Source: Streptomyces sp. NBC_01224 (GTDB lineage: Bacteria; Actinomycetota; Actinomycetes; Streptomycetales; Streptomycetaceae). Taken from it: a stretch of 64,000 nt of DNA. The notes under the pieces were generated by a model that was given only the letters and a program-made list of their open reading frames with translations, had not been told where the DNA came from and searched no databases. How positions within the stretch are numbered: the first letter of the stretch is position 1; each line of letters starts with the position of its first letter. Of this stretch, positions 25,762 to 35,529 are shown one piece after another. The position numbers and the translations under genes are program-made. The stretch covers positions 310,001 to 374,000 of the forward strand of contig NZ_CP108529.1 of assembly GCF_036002945.1 (NCBI RefSeq), read 5' to 3'.

Positions 25762-26361
25762 ATGGCCGATGACCACACACACGTCCAGGACTTCTTCAAG
25801 GCCCGCGCTGCGGACTGGGACAGCCGGTTTCCCGACGACGGGCCCGCCTACGCCGCCGCCGTCCATTCCCTCGCACTGGGCCCTGGTGACGCGGTACTGG
25901 ACGCCGGCTGCGGTACGGGACGGGCGCTGCCCGCCCTGCGCGCAGCCGTGGGGCCGAGAGGCACGGTCCTGGGCGTGGACCTCACAGCGGCGATGCTGGA
26001 GTCGGCGGTACGGACGGGACGCGACCGGAGCGGAGCGCTGCTCCTCGCCGATGTCGCCCGCCTGCCCCTGAGGCCGCAGTCGCTCGACGCGGTGTTCGCG
26101 GCTGGGCTGATCTCCCATCTCTCGCATCCCGGACCGGACCTGGCGGAGTTGGCGCGGGTGGTGCGGCCGGGCGGGCAACTGGCCCTCTTCCACCCCATCG
26201 GTCGGGCCGCCCTGGCCGCGCGCCACGGCCGCCGGATCACGGACGCCGACCTGCGTGCGGAGCACAACCTCCGCCCGCTGCTGGTGCGTTCGGGCTGGCG
26301 GCTCGAGTCGTACACGGATGAGGACGACCGGTTCCTCGCCCTTGCCGTACGGACGCTCTGA
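25762..26361 (+). CDS. Class I SAM-dependent methyltransferase
   Basis: The 199-residue protein has VLDAGCGTGRALPAL (SAM motif I), GVDLTAAMLESA (motif II acidic residue), LLADVARLPL and VVRPGGQLALFHP (motifs III-IV), a Methyltransf_11 pattern. The ATG at 25762 fits the family N-terminus (ADDHTHVQDFFKARAADWD), although no ribosome site precedes it, so a leaderless transcript is possible. An ATG at 25666 is an alternative. The substrate is unknown. It is divergent from the MHYT gene. Confidence 0.88.
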   Translation: MADDHTHVQDFFKARAADWDSRFPDDGPAYAAAVHSLALGPGDAVLDAGCGTGRALPALRAAVGPRGTVLGVDLTAAMLESAVRTGRDRSGALLLADVARLPLRPQSLDAVFAAGLISHLSHPGPDLAELARVVRPGGQLALFHPIGRAALAARHGRRITDADLRAEHNLRPLLVRSGWRLESYTDEDDRFLALAVRTL

Positions 26362-26385
26362 CCTGCGAGCGCTCCCCGCTCCTGC

Positions 26386-27288
26386 TCACTCGGCCGGAGC
26401 GCCGGGGCGTCGCTTGTGCGGGACCGGACAGCCGCGGATGCCCGGGGTGGGAAACGTACCGAGCCCGGAAACCTCGTACCCGTCCGGGTAGCCCTTGATC
26501 TCCGGGTTCTGCCGGGCGAAGTGCGGGGTGGTACGGGGCGGCAGCAGTCGCACGGCCCGGGCCCTCAGGCGCAGAGCGCCACGGGTGAGGTTTCGGGCCG
26601 CGGAGCCCGGGCGTTCGTAGCGGAATGCCCGCAGCAGCGAATCATCGAGCAGCGCGAGGGCCGCCTTCCGCGCAACGGGAGCGAAGGTGCGCGGATACCA
26701 GGAGCCCATCAGGTCCAGCGTGGCGTCGGAGACGCGGCGTCCCCCTTCGTCCCAGCCGAAGTGCTCGGCCTCGTAGGTGTCGAGGGCGCGCTCGAAGTCC
26801 TCGTACGTCTCCGGCAGGTCCTTGATGCCCATGTGGGCACCCAGGGTCCGGTAATAAGCGGCGCACGCCCGGAGTTCGTGGTCGGACAGCCGACGCCAGC
26901 CGTAGCTGTCCAGCCACCGCTTCGGGGTGACGACGAACGTGCACAGCACATAGCGCATGTCGTCGTTGCTGATGTCGTAGCTGCGGTGCATCTGATTGAT
27001 CCGGCGGATGGCAGTGCGCCCCGGGTCGCTCTCGAAGCCGTGCTCCACGACCGTGTCGAGGAGCAGTGCGGTGTCGTCGTACCGCTTCTGCGAACGGTCC
27101 GCCAGTTCTGCTGTCTCGGCGAGAAGCCTGCCGATGCTGGGGACTGCATAGGTGCGGTACAGAGCTAGTTCGAGGGCGCGGGTGATGTCCCAGGGAAACT
27201 CGTAGGTTGCCGTGATCCGGTAGATGCGGAGGAAGTCCCGTTCCGGATCGAGACGCTGAATCTCCTTCAGCCGGTCGTACCGCTTCAC
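26386..27288 (-). CDS. Oxygenase MpaB family protein (DUF2236)
   Basis: The 300-residue helical protein matches the MpaB/latex-clearing haem-enzyme superfamily: an N-terminal EIQRLDPERDFLRIYR, a conserved INQMHRSYDISNDDMRYVLCTFV containing the MHR-type histidine, and the HELRACAAYYRTLGAHMGI segment. No signal peptide is present, so it is probably cytoplasmic. The reaction is not known for this subgroup. It is convergent with the methyltransferase and divergent from a small gene at 27.4 kb. Confidence 0.8.
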   Translation of the reverse strand: MKRYDRLKEIQRLDPERDFLRIYRITATYEFPWDITRALELALYRTYAVPSIGRLLAETAELADRSQKRYDDTALLLDTVVEHGFESDPGRTAIRRINQMHRSYDISNDDMRYVLCTFVVTPKRWLDSYGWRRLSDHELRACAAYYRTLGAHMGIKDLPETYEDFERALDTYEAEHFGWDEGGRRVSDATLDLMGSWYPRTFAPVARKAALALLDDSLLRAFRYERPGSAARNLTRGALRLRARAVRLLPPRTTPHFARQNPEIKGYPDGYEVSGLGTFPTPGIRGCPVPHKRRPGAPAE

Positions 27289-27398
27289 CGTGCTCGCCCC
27301 CTTTTCTCGGTCGAAGGTCCAACTCTACGTCCACGGGGAAGACCGTCAGTGTGTACGAACAAGTCATGCGCGCACGGTTCCCCGGAAGGGCGGTCTCC

Positions 27399-27707
27399 AT
27401 GATCGACATAATCGGCAGCCTGCGGAAAGTTGTCTCATCCGACCGGAAGGGCGCTCGGTCAGCAGCACCTCTCGGGGAGGACCGGCACAAGCAGCACAAT
27501 CTGTTCGAGGCGGCAGCCACCTACGTCTCAGCATCCGTGGAGGACGATCAGGCGCGGATCGACGAGGCGTGCGGCTGGGTGTCGCCCGAGGCGCTCTCCT
27601 TCGGTGTCAGCGAGCTGGCCTGCCGGGCCGTCATCGCACTGGCCCGCGAGCGCGACGAGTCGCCGCAGACAGTGGCCCGTACGCTGCTCGGCCTGCCCGC
27701 CGACTGA
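27399..27707 (+). CDS. Hypothetical protein
   Basis: This product is 102 residues if started at ATG 27399 (MIDIIGSLRK), which has GGAAGGGCGG upstream. In-frame GTG 27351 and ATG 27366 give longer versions. The C-terminal half is helical and hydrophobic-periodic (ALSFGVSELACRAVIALARERDE), perhaps an ANTAR-like or small helical domain, but I do not recognise it. It faces an acidic-protein gene downstream on the same strand. Confidence 0.6.
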   Translation: MIDIIGSLRKVVSSDRKGARSAAPLGEDRHKQHNLFEAAATYVSASVEDDQARIDEACGWVSPEALSFGVSELACRAVIALARERDESPQTVARTLLGLPAD

Positions 27708-27848
27708 GGCCCGCCGTCCGCCGGACCGCGGGCCCACGTCTTCCCCCCTTGTCCGGGACCACGTCTTCCCTTGTCAGGGCCTCGACGAGCGGGTTACCGA
27801 CTCGTTAAGGTGCGCCGACGGACAACCATGACGGACGAGGAGGGTGCC

Positions 27849-28916
27849 GTGGCCGGGACGAGCGACACAGTCACCGACGACGACGCACTGTATGTGCTCA
27901 CCGCGGTGCTGCTGACACCTGCGCAGTTCCCGAGCGTGCTCGGTGACGACTACCCCGCCGCGTGTGCGGCGCTCGCCCTCGAACCGTACGACGGGGGATA
28001 CGGGCTGGTCATCGGCCAGGACGGCAGTGGTGCGCGCTGGACCGTCGTCGTCGAGGACGTGTCGCTGGTCGCTGTCGCGATCGCGGCCTGGGACTGCGGA
28101 ATGGAGTATGACCTCTCCCCCGAGGACCGTTCGGTGGTCTGCGCGCTGCCCGGCTGGCCCCTCGCGGTGGGGGTCGCCGCTCCGGGAGTGGCCGCCCCGC
28201 ACGATCCGCTGCCGGACCCGGAGGCCGAGGGCACCGATCCGGCGCCGCTGGCCCCGCCCGACACGGAGTCGTGGGGCCCGGCCCAGCGGCGTATGGGTGC
28301 GGACGAGATAGCACACCAGTGGGCGGCTTGGCGCGAGCAGGTCGACGACGAGACGGCCTTCATCACTCCGGGCGGGGCGGTCGGTGCCGGGGGCGAGGAC
28401 GGCGACGGCGCCGACGTCGAGGAGGACGGTGCCGACGCCGATGCCGGGCCTGAGGGCGAGGACAAGGACGATCACGATTTCAACGCTGCAGCCAAGGTCG
28501 AACCCAAAGCTGAGGTGGACATAGAGGCCGGCTCTGCGACTGGAGGTTCGGGCGAGGCCGAGGCTGGAGCCGAGGTCGAGAACGAGGCCGAGAGCGACGG
28601 GTCCGACGCCACCGCCGAGAACCCCGCGAAGGACCCATCTTCCGGAGTGCACCCCGGTGTGCGACGGGCGCTCGCGGAGGCGCGTGCCTATGTGGACACC
28701 CCGCCGCCGCCCGGCCGCGTCCGGTCCTCCTTCGCCACGGGCGACGCGCGAATGCTGCGCGCCGACGGCCCCGGCTGGTCATTGGTCGCCAGAACCGATG
28801 ACATCGCCTTCATCCTGCTGGACGAGGAACCGGGCGAGGTGCTGCCGGTCGGGCGCGGCACGCAACTGCCCGGCCTGTTGAAGGCACTGGACGCGCTCGC
28901 AGTACGGCCGAGCTGA
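27849..28916 (+). CDS. Hypothetical protein with acidic low-complexity centre
   Basis: The 355-residue protein starts at GTG 27849 behind GAGGAGGG; an ATG at 27828 is in frame but has no such site. Residues about 1-135 form an ordered alpha/beta domain (YVLTAVLLTPAQFPSVLG, RWTVVVEDVSLVAVAIAAWDCG). Residues about 175-265 are Glu/Asp/Gly/Ala-rich and disordered. Residues 270-355 form a second ordered part (GVRRALAEARAYVDTPPP, WSLVARTDDIAFILLD). No membrane helix is seen. The function is not recognised. Confidence 0.65.
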   Translation: MAGTSDTVTDDDALYVLTAVLLTPAQFPSVLGDDYPAACAALALEPYDGGYGLVIGQDGSGARWTVVVEDVSLVAVAIAAWDCGMEYDLSPEDRSVVCALPGWPLAVGVAAPGVAAPHDPLPDPEAEGTDPAPLAPPDTESWGPAQRRMGADEIAHQWAAWREQVDDETAFITPGGAVGAGGEDGDGADVEEDGADADAGPEGEDKDDHDFNAAAKVEPKAEVDIEAGSATGGSGEAEAGAEVENEAESDGSDATAENPAKDPSSGVHPGVRRALAEARAYVDTPPPPGRVRSSFATGDARMLRADGPGWSLVARTDDIAFILLDEEPGEVLPVGRGTQLPGLLKALDALAVRPS

Positions 28917-29007
28917 GCGCGGCTGTCGGTACTCGGCAGCAGGCGACAGCGACCATCGACCACCCGGCCGAAGTCGCGGTCCAGCCACGTCTCAGACGCG
29001 TTCCGGA

Positions 29008-29550
29008 CTACACGCGCTCCAGCTCCCGATGCGGCCCGACGGGCAGCTCGGCCTCGATCGGGTCGCCCGGCCGGACGACTCCGCCGACCGTGACGATGCC
29101 CATGATCCCGGCCTTGCGCACGATCCTGCCAGCCTCGTCCCGGCCGACGACCCGCTTGAGGAGCCCGTCCTGGAAGTTGTCGATCTGCAGGCACGGGTTG
29201 CGCAGGCCGGTGACCTCGACAACCGCCTCGTCGCCCAGGTGCAGCAGAGTGCCTACGGACAGGGCGAGGAGATCGACACCGCTGGTGGTGACGTTCTCCC
29301 CGAGATCGCCCGGGGCGACCTCGAACCCGGCTGCCCGCAATTCGCCGAACAGTTCCTCATGGATGAGGTGCACCTGGCGCAGATTCGGCTGGGCGGGATC
29401 CTGCGCGACGCGGGACCGGTGCTTGACCGTGGCTCCCGCGTGCACATCTCCCTCCACGCCGAGCCCGGCCAGCAGGGTGACACTCTTGCGGTTCGGCTTG
29501 GTGAAGGAATACTCCTCGTTACTGCTCACTACGGTCACTGTCCCGCTCAC
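29008..29550 (-). CDS. MOSC domain protein
   Basis: The 180-residue MOSC protein shows VTLLAGLGVEGDVHAG, the VHLIHEELF strand-helix, GDLGENVTTSGVDLLALSVGTLLHLG, and the conserved cysteine in TGLRNPCLQID. MOSC domains handle sulfur on the molybdenum cofactor or reduce N-hydroxylated compounds. The stand-alone form lacks an N-terminal beta-barrel or PLP domain. It is upstream of a small membrane-protein gene on the minus strand. The physiological substrate is unknown. Confidence 0.9.
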   Translation of the reverse strand: MSGTVTVVSSNEEYSFTKPNRKSVTLLAGLGVEGDVHAGATVKHRSRVAQDPAQPNLRQVHLIHEELFGELRAAGFEVAPGDLGENVTTSGVDLLALSVGTLLHLGDEAVVEVTGLRNPCLQIDNFQDGLLKRVVGRDEAGRIVRKAGIMGIVTVGGVVRPGDPIEAELPVGPHRELERV

Positions 29551-29580
29551 TGCTGAGCGCCCCTCTTTGTCAGCATGTGG

Positions 29581-29763
29581 TCAGCGGCCTATTTCCTTGC
29601 GGGTGATCCTGCGGAGCCTGCGTCGCTGGCTGGGATCCAGCAGCAGATACGCGACCGCCGGAACTCCGATCAGGACCAGCAGCGACAGCCAGAATCCGAT
29701 GAACGGCATCAGGATGACTGCCGCAACGACTCCCCCGATGGCGATCTTCGCGCTGTTCGACAT
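29581..29763 (-). CDS. Small integral membrane protein
   Basis: The 60-residue protein consists of two hydrophobic stretches (IAIGGVVAAVILMPFIGF and LSLLVLIGVPAVAYLLL) and a basic tail (RRRLRRITRKEIGR), predicting a two-helix hairpin with a cytoplasmic tail. GGAGG sits just ahead of the ATG. The function is unknown. It lies between the desaturase and MOSC genes on the same strand. Confidence 0.65.
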   Translation of the reverse strand: MSNSAKIAIGGVVAAVILMPFIGFWLSLLVLIGVPAVAYLLLDPSQRRRLRRITRKEIGR

Positions 29764-29847
29764 CGTCCACGCCTCCTTCGCGGCCCGAGGCCGCTCCTGC
29801 TGTGAGAACGCCTGTGCCCGCCCATCGGTTCCAGCCGGCCGAAGTCC

Positions 29848-30927
29848 TCACCTGAGGGGTTCGCCGACCTCGTGCATGTGCTGGAGTGCCTGCCGGTAGG
29901 ACTCGATCAGTCCGGTCTCCGTGTACGGCATGCCGAGCGCAACGCAGTGGGCGCGCACCATGGGCTGCGCCAGGCGCAAGTGCGGTCGGGGCATGCTCGG
30001 GAAAAGGTGGTGCTCGATCTGGTAGTTGAGCCCGCCGAGGAACCAGTCGGTGAGGACGCCGCCGCGTACGTTGCGCGAGGTGAGTACCTGACGCTGGAGG
30101 TGGCCCCAGCGGTCGCCGTCGGGGTCGGGCATCTCCATGCCCTTGTGGTTCGGTGCGAAGGCCATGCCGAGGTGAAGCCCGAACAGCGCATGGTGCAACA
30201 GCGCGAAGACGACAGCCTTCCCCGGGGACATGACAGTGAGCAGCAGTGTTGCGTAGAGACCGAGGTGGGCGACCAGGAGCAGTGCCGAGAGGGTGCGTTC
30301 CCGGGCGGGCTGCTGCCGCAGGTACTGGAAGCCGGAGATCTTGAGCGCGATGCCTTCGAGGAGCAGCATCGGGAAGAACAGCCGGGCCTGGTTACGGGTG
30401 AGCCAGCGGGCGAAGCCTTCGCGCTGGGCGGCCTGCTTCTGGGTCCAGACCAGGGCGCCGACGCCGACGTCCGGGTCCTTGTCGATGTGATTGGGGTTGG
30501 CGTGGTGGCGTACGTGCTTGTCGTTCCACCATGCCTCGTTCATGCCGAGCAGCAGGTTGGCGTGCACCAGGCCGATGGCCCGGCTCGCCCTGCGATCGCC
30601 GGTTATCTGGGCGTGCCCGGCGTCGTGTCCGACGAAGGCGGTGCGGGACCAGAAGATCGCCAGTGGCAATGCGAGCAGCAGGGTCCACCAGGTGTTGCCC
30701 AGGAGGAACATGCCGGTGAGCACGGCACCCAGTGCGACCAGGTTGGTGGCGATACCCATCGCGTACCAGCCGGTGCGCCGCTCCAGGAGTCCCTGCCCCT
30801 TGACCGCGCGCAGGAGGGGCGCGAAGTCGCTTCCCTGGCTCTGGGCGATTCCGGTACCGCTCGCACTTACAGCAGTTCCCGCACCGTCACGGGTGCCTTC
30901 CACGACGGTGGCTACGGCCTGGGGCAT
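29848..30927 (-). CDS. Acyl-CoA/acyl-lipid fatty acid desaturase
   Basis: The 359-residue membrane di-iron desaturase has three histidine boxes: HDAGHAQ, HVRHH and QIEHHLFP, the last with Gln replacing the first His as in front-end (delta-6-like) desaturases. About four membrane helices flank them (LVALGAVLTGMFLLG, WWTLLLALPLAIF). It introduces a double bond in acyl chains and probably adjusts membrane fluidity. The start is ATG 30927. No cytochrome b5 domain is fused. The 282-base gap upstream contains G/C-run inverted repeats at about 31022-31062. Confidence 0.93.
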   Translation of the reverse strand: MPQAVATVVEGTRDGAGTAVSASGTGIAQSQGSDFAPLLRAVKGQGLLERRTGWYAMGIATNLVALGAVLTGMFLLGNTWWTLLLALPLAIFWSRTAFVGHDAGHAQITGDRRASRAIGLVHANLLLGMNEAWWNDKHVRHHANPNHIDKDPDVGVGALVWTQKQAAQREGFARWLTRNQARLFFPMLLLEGIALKISGFQYLRQQPARERTLSALLLVAHLGLYATLLLTVMSPGKAVVFALLHHALFGLHLGMAFAPNHKGMEMPDPDGDRWGHLQRQVLTSRNVRGGVLTDWFLGGLNYQIEHHLFPSMPRPHLRLAQPMVRAHCVALGMPYTETGLIESYRQALQHMHEVGEPLR

Positions 30928-31209
30928 TTGGTCTCCGGTCTCGTGAAAGCTGCGCTGACCTGTAGAAACGTACGGTGACCGGAGGTGCGGCAACCATGGC
31001 GCCACCACCCGGGATTTCCGGGGGTAAGCCCCCCTCCCCCAGGGGGGTGCTGGCTACACCCCCGGGCGCGCACCGCGCAGTCGTGCCCGGCGGCCGAGCC
31101 ATCCGAAAGTGGGCTGGATCACGGCGATTCCGCTCACAGGAGTGCGCATCCGTGGAGTACCCTCGGCGACCCAACCCAACTAGTCAAATTTGAGGAATTC
31201 GGCATCGCT

Positions 31210-34095
31210 GTGCACAGGCTCCCTGCGGCAACGCTCTCCGAGATCTCCGCACTCTCCAGCTGCTCCGTGGTCTTCCTGCCCGCGGATCCCTCCCGTACCG
31301 GCCATATCGCCTTCTGGCGTCCGGACGGCAGCAGTCCGCCCGATGGTCCCGGTTTTGTCGAGGAGCTGACCGTCGTCGGCGCCGACGCGCGAACGTACGC
31401 CGTACCGGCGCTGCTGGTTCCGGTCCGGGACGCGCTGCCCGTACTGACGCGGGCGCGGGCCTCGGCGCGGGCCTCCGGCGCCGCCGCGTTCTGGGGTGCC
31501 GCCGCGCTGCTCGCTCTGCAACTCGCCGCCCGTGGCTTGCTGTTGCCAGGACTGAGTGCAACGGATCACGATGCCTGGCGGGCCGGGCCGCTGACCGCCG
31601 ACGATCAGTCGCGGATCCGTACGCTCGCGGCCTCGATGCCGCCCCTGGCCCACGCGGTGCCGCTCGACGGAACCGCTCAGGCCGTGCTGCTGCCCGATCC
31701 CGAGCTGCTGCTGCGCGCGTTCCTCGACGCGGTGGCGGACAGCCTGCCGCGCACCCCCGCCGCGGCCTTCGCCACCGGCGGCCCGGCGTTCGCCGTCGAC
31801 GCACCACAGCATCTGCCCGGTCAACGGGCCTGGGCCACCGATGTCGCGGCCGGGCACGATGCGGGCGTCCGGCTCTCGCTGCGGATGGAAGTGTCCGGGC
31901 TGGCAGCCCCGGGCGAGGACGACGAGCCGACCGCCGAGCCGTCCTTCCGTGCTGTTCTGCAGATCCACAGCATCAGCGACCCGGCGCTCATGGCCGATGC
32001 CGCCGAGGTCTGGGCGGGGTCCGCGCCGACCGCTGCCGCCTTCGGCCCCCGGGCCCGGATGGATGCCCTTCTGGCGCTGCGCCGGGCCGCCCGTGCCTGG
32101 CCGCCGCTGACTCCGTTGTTGTCGGCCGCAGTGCCCGACTCCATCGAACCGGCCGACGAAGAGCTGGGCGAACTCCTCGGCCCCGCCGGACGGGCACTCG
32201 CCGCGACCGGGGTCCAGGTCCACTGGCCCAAGGAACTGGCCCGCAAGCTCACCGCACGTGCGGTGATCGGTCCGCCCGATGACGGGGACAGTCAGGAACA
32301 CAAGCGCACCAGCTCTGACACGCCGCCACTCCTGTCGGCCGATGCGCTGCTGACGTTCAATTGGTGGTTCGCGCTGGGCGACCGGAAGCTCAGCCGCGCC
32401 GAGCTGGACCGCCTGGCCGAGGCCAACAGACCGGTGGTACGGCTGCGCGACCAGTGGGTGCTGATCGACCCCGAGGAGGCACAGCGCGCCCGCGAGACCC
32501 AGGACCGCAAGGTCACTCCGATCGATGCGCTCGGAGCCGTACTGACCGGTTCCACCGAGATCGACGGCCATCGGGTCGGCGTCCGGGCCACCGGCTGGCT
32601 GGAGCAGCTGCGCCGCCGGTTGGCCGACCCGGAGTCCGGCGGACAGCAGGGTGGGCAGCAGACGGTCGGTCAGCCCCCTGCGCTCACCGCCACGCTGCGC
32701 GACTACCAGCTGCGCGGCCTGAACTGGCTGCACACCATGACTTCGCTCGGCCTCGGTGGATGTCTCGCCGACGACATGGGGCTCGGCAAGACCATCACAC
32801 TCATCGCTCTGCATCTGCACCGCCAGAGCATCGAGTCGGCCACAGGGCCGACGCTCGTGGTCTGCCCGACCTCGCTCATGGGGAACTGGCAGCGGGAGAT
32901 CGAGAAGTTCGCACCCGGTACGCCGGTACGCCGCTTCCACGGCGGATCGCGCAGCCTGGCCGACCTGGTGGACGGAGAGTTCGTCCTCACCACGTACGGC
33001 ACGATGCGGCTGGACGCGGCGAAGCTCGCGGAGATCCGGTGGGGCATGGTGGTCGCCGACGAGGCGCAGCACGTCAAGAACCCGTACTCGGCAACGGCCA
33101 AGCAGCTGCGGACAATCGGCGCTCAGGCACGTGTAGCGCTCACCGGCACCCCCGTGGAGAACAACCTGTCCGAGCTGTGGGCGATCCTCGACTGGACGAC
33201 GCCCGGTCTGCTGGGCCGGCTCGGTACCTTCCGTACCCGCTATGCCCGGACCGCGGAGGGCGGCGACCCGGCGGCGGCCGAGCGGCTCGCCGCGCTGGTG
33301 CGGCCGTTCCTGCTGCGACGTCGCAAATCGGATCCGGGCATCGCCCCCGAGCTGCCGCCGAAGACCGAGACCGACCGCACGGTGTCCCTGACGGCGGAAC
33401 AGACGGGGCTGTACGAAGCGGTGGTGCGAGAGACACTGGCCGCGATCTCCGGCGCCGACGGCTTCGCCCGGCGGGGCCTTGTCGTGAAGCTGCTGACGGC
33501 CCTGAAGCAGATCTGCAACCACCCGGCGCAGTACCTCAAGGAGAAGGAGCCTCGGATCGAGGACCGTTCGGGAAAGGTGGAGCTGCTGGACGAGTTGCTC
33601 GACACGATTCTGACGGAGGACACGAGTGTGCTCGTGTTCACCCAGTACGTGCAGATGGCCCGGCTGCTCGAACAGCACCTGGCGGCGCGCGGGGTGCGCA
33701 CGCAGTTCCTGCACGGCGGTACACCGGTCGCGGAGCGGGAGGCGATGGTGAACCGCTTCCAGGCGGGAGAGGCCCCGGTCTTCCTGCTGTCGCTCAAGGC
33801 GGCCGGCACCGGTCTCAATCTCACCAGGGCCGGCCATGTCGTGCACTTCGACCGGTGGTGGAACCCGGCGGTGGAGGCGCAGGCCACCGACCGCGCGTAC
33901 CGGATCGGCCAGACCCAGCCGGTACAAGTGCACCGGCTGATCGCCGAGGGCACCATCGAGGACCGGATCGCCGACATGCTGGCCCGCAAGCAGGGGCTGG
34001 CTGACGCGGTGCTCGGCTCGGGCGAGGCGGCGCTGACCGAACTGACGGATGCGGAACTGGCCGATCTGGTGGAGCTGCGAGGGGGCACGCGATGA
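31210..34095 (+). CDS. SNF2-family DEAD/DEAH helicase
   Basis: The product is about 961 residues from GTG 31210 (the start is uncertain; the frame is open further upstream). The N-terminal half is a SNF2-associated domain. The ATPase core begins about residue 490 with motif I DDMGLGKT, motif II DEAQ and TGTPVENN. The second RecA domain has QFLHGG, SLKAAGTGLNLT and the SNF2 motif VI (DRAYRIGQTQ). It is a double-stranded DNA translocase probably acting in repair or transcription. ATGA overlap with the SWIM gene shows an operon. Confidence 0.93.
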   Translation: MHRLPAATLSEISALSSCSVVFLPADPSRTGHIAFWRPDGSSPPDGPGFVEELTVVGADARTYAVPALLVPVRDALPVLTRARASARASGAAAFWGAAALLALQLAARGLLLPGLSATDHDAWRAGPLTADDQSRIRTLAASMPPLAHAVPLDGTAQAVLLPDPELLLRAFLDAVADSLPRTPAAAFATGGPAFAVDAPQHLPGQRAWATDVAAGHDAGVRLSLRMEVSGLAAPGEDDEPTAEPSFRAVLQIHSISDPALMADAAEVWAGSAPTAAAFGPRARMDALLALRRAARAWPPLTPLLSAAVPDSIEPADEELGELLGPAGRALAATGVQVHWPKELARKLTARAVIGPPDDGDSQEHKRTSSDTPPLLSADALLTFNWWFALGDRKLSRAELDRLAEANRPVVRLRDQWVLIDPEEAQRARETQDRKVTPIDALGAVLTGSTEIDGHRVGVRATGWLEQLRRRLADPESGGQQGGQQTVGQPPALTATLRDYQLRGLNWLHTMTSLGLGGCLADDMGLGKTITLIALHLHRQSIESATGPTLVVCPTSLMGNWQREIEKFAPGTPVRRFHGGSRSLADLVDGEFVLTTYGTMRLDAAKLAEIRWGMVVADEAQHVKNPYSATAKQLRTIGAQARVALTGTPVENNLSELWAILDWTTPGLLGRLGTFRTRYARTAEGGDPAAAERLAALVRPFLLRRRKSDPGIAPELPPKTETDRTVSLTAEQTGLYEAVVRETLAAISGADGFARRGLVVKLLTALKQICNHPAQYLKEKEPRIEDRSGKVELLDELLDTILTEDTSVLVFTQYVQMARLLEQHLAARGVRTQFLHGGTPVAEREAMVNRFQAGEAPVFLLSLKAAGTGLNLTRAGHVVHFDRWWNPAVEAQATDRAYRIGQTQPVQVHRLIAEGTIEDRIADMLARKQGLADAVLGSGEAALTELTDAELADLVELRGGTR

Positions 34096-35462
34096 GCGAC
34101 GCATACGACAGCGGGAGATACGACCGTGAAGGATACGAAGGCGACGGGAGCGATGCCCCGACGCCGGTACAGGAACGTACCTTCGCCGCGCTGCAGCCCG
34201 CGCACGGCCGCGGCTTTGCGGAGTCCTGGTGGGGCAGGGCATGGCTGAAGGCCCTGGAGGACACCGCGTTGGACGGCGAACAGCTCAAGAGGGGGCGGAG
34301 GTTCGCCCGCGAGGGCCGGGTCGGTGCGGTTTCCGTACGGCCCGGCCGGATCACCGCGGTCGTCCGGGACCGGGACTCGTCCACGTACCGCAGTGATGTG
34401 CTCCTCCAGGAGCTGAACGAGGCGGAGTGGGAACGGTTCCTGGACATGGCCGTTGACAGAGCGGGGCACATCGCGGCGCTTCTCGACCGCGAAATGCCGC
34501 CGCACCTGGTGGAGGACGCTGCGGCGGCAGGTGTGGAACTGCTGCCGGGGATCGGCGATCTGGACCCGCAGTGCACCTGCGAGGCGTGGGACCACTGCCC
34601 GCACACCGCTGCCCTGTGCTACCAGGTGGCGCGGTTGCTGGACCAGGATCCGTTCGTCCTGCTGCTCATGCGGGGGCGCGGCGAGCGGCGGCTCCTGGAC
34701 GAACTCCAGGTGCGCATCGCGGCCCGCGCCGAGGGGAACGGGCCGTTCGGCTCTGCCGCCCTCCCCGACGGGTCCGGTGCCGCCGGCACGAAGGCGAAGG
34801 ACCGCGGCGTACGGGCGGACGAGGCGTTCGCCGCGCGGGACATCCTGCCCCCGCTGCCCGCTCCCCCGCCGCTGCCCGCGGAGCCCGGCCCCGCGCCGTC
34901 GCTGGACACGGAGACCCAACCGGACTCCGGCATCGATCCGGCGGTACTGGAGTTGCTGGCGACGGACAGTGCGGCACGCGCCCACCGGATGCTGGCGGAC
35001 GCACTCTCCCCCGGCCATGAACAGCATCCGTTGCCGGCCGGTTTGACCCCGCAGCAGGATGCCGTGCGGCTGGTCGCGGACACCCGGCCCGAACCCTGGA
35101 TCGCGACACGGCTGGCAGCCGGATCGGGGCGGCCGCGAGCCGAACTCGATGCGGCGGTGCGTGCCTGGCAGTACGGCGGGGCGGCTGCGCTCACCGTGCT
35201 GGATGAGGAGTGGACGCCGGATCCGGAGTCTCTGGCCAGGGCCCGGGCCCGGCTCGCCGAGGCGTGGGAGGAGGGCGAGCTGCCCCGGCTGCGGTCGGCG
35301 GGCAATCGCTGGACAGGTGTCGAAGGCGGGGTACAGCTGCGGTACGGGCGGGACGGGCGCTGGTGGCCGTACCGCAAGGAGGGCGGGCGCTGGGTTCCGG
35401 CAGGTCCGGCGGATGACGATCCGTCGGCGGCGCTGGCAGGCTCAAGCGTGTCGGACGACTGA
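34092..35462 (+). CDS. SWIM zinc-finger protein
   Basis: The 456-residue protein carries a SWIM motif near residue 157: CTCEAWDHCPH, i.e. CxC with a later CxH. N-terminal TFAALQPAHGRGFAESWWGRAWLKALE is typical of partners of SNF2 helicases. The C-terminal half is helical, with repeated AR-type stretches. The start overlaps the helicase stop by four bases, so the two are made together and likely form one DNA-acting complex. A 15-base-pair terminator hairpin follows. Confidence 0.92.
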   Translation: MSDAYDSGRYDREGYEGDGSDAPTPVQERTFAALQPAHGRGFAESWWGRAWLKALEDTALDGEQLKRGRRFAREGRVGAVSVRPGRITAVVRDRDSSTYRSDVLLQELNEAEWERFLDMAVDRAGHIAALLDREMPPHLVEDAAAAGVELLPGIGDLDPQCTCEAWDHCPHTAALCYQVARLLDQDPFVLLLMRGRGERRLLDELQVRIAARAEGNGPFGSAALPDGSGAAGTKAKDRGVRADEAFAARDILPPLPAPPPLPAEPGPAPSLDTETQPDSGIDPAVLELLATDSAARAHRMLADALSPGHEQHPLPAGLTPQQDAVRLVADTRPEPWIATRLAAGSGRPRAELDAAVRAWQYGGAAALTVLDEEWTPDPESLARARARLAEAWEEGELPRLRSAGNRWTGVEGGVQLRYGRDGRWWPYRKEGGRWVPAGPADDDPSAALAGSSVSDD

Positions 35463-35490
35463 GATCATCATCGGGGCCGGTCGGCGGCGA

Positions 35491-35529
35491 ACGGGCGGGG
35501 GCCGGGCAGGACGTCCGGCCCCCGCCCGT
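35491..35529 (+). terminator. Terminator after helicase/SWIM operon
   Basis: Perfect 15-base arms, 35491-35505 (ACGGGCGGGGGCCGG) and 35515-35529, flank a nine-base loop, 28 bases after the SWIM gene stop. The very stable GC stem fits an actinobacterial terminator without a U tract. Confidence 0.75.

Noticed and set aside
31180..34242. 1,020-codon open frame antisense to the SNF2 helicase
   Set aside because: The sense frame has clear helicase motifs; the antisense product is low-complexity and has no motif.
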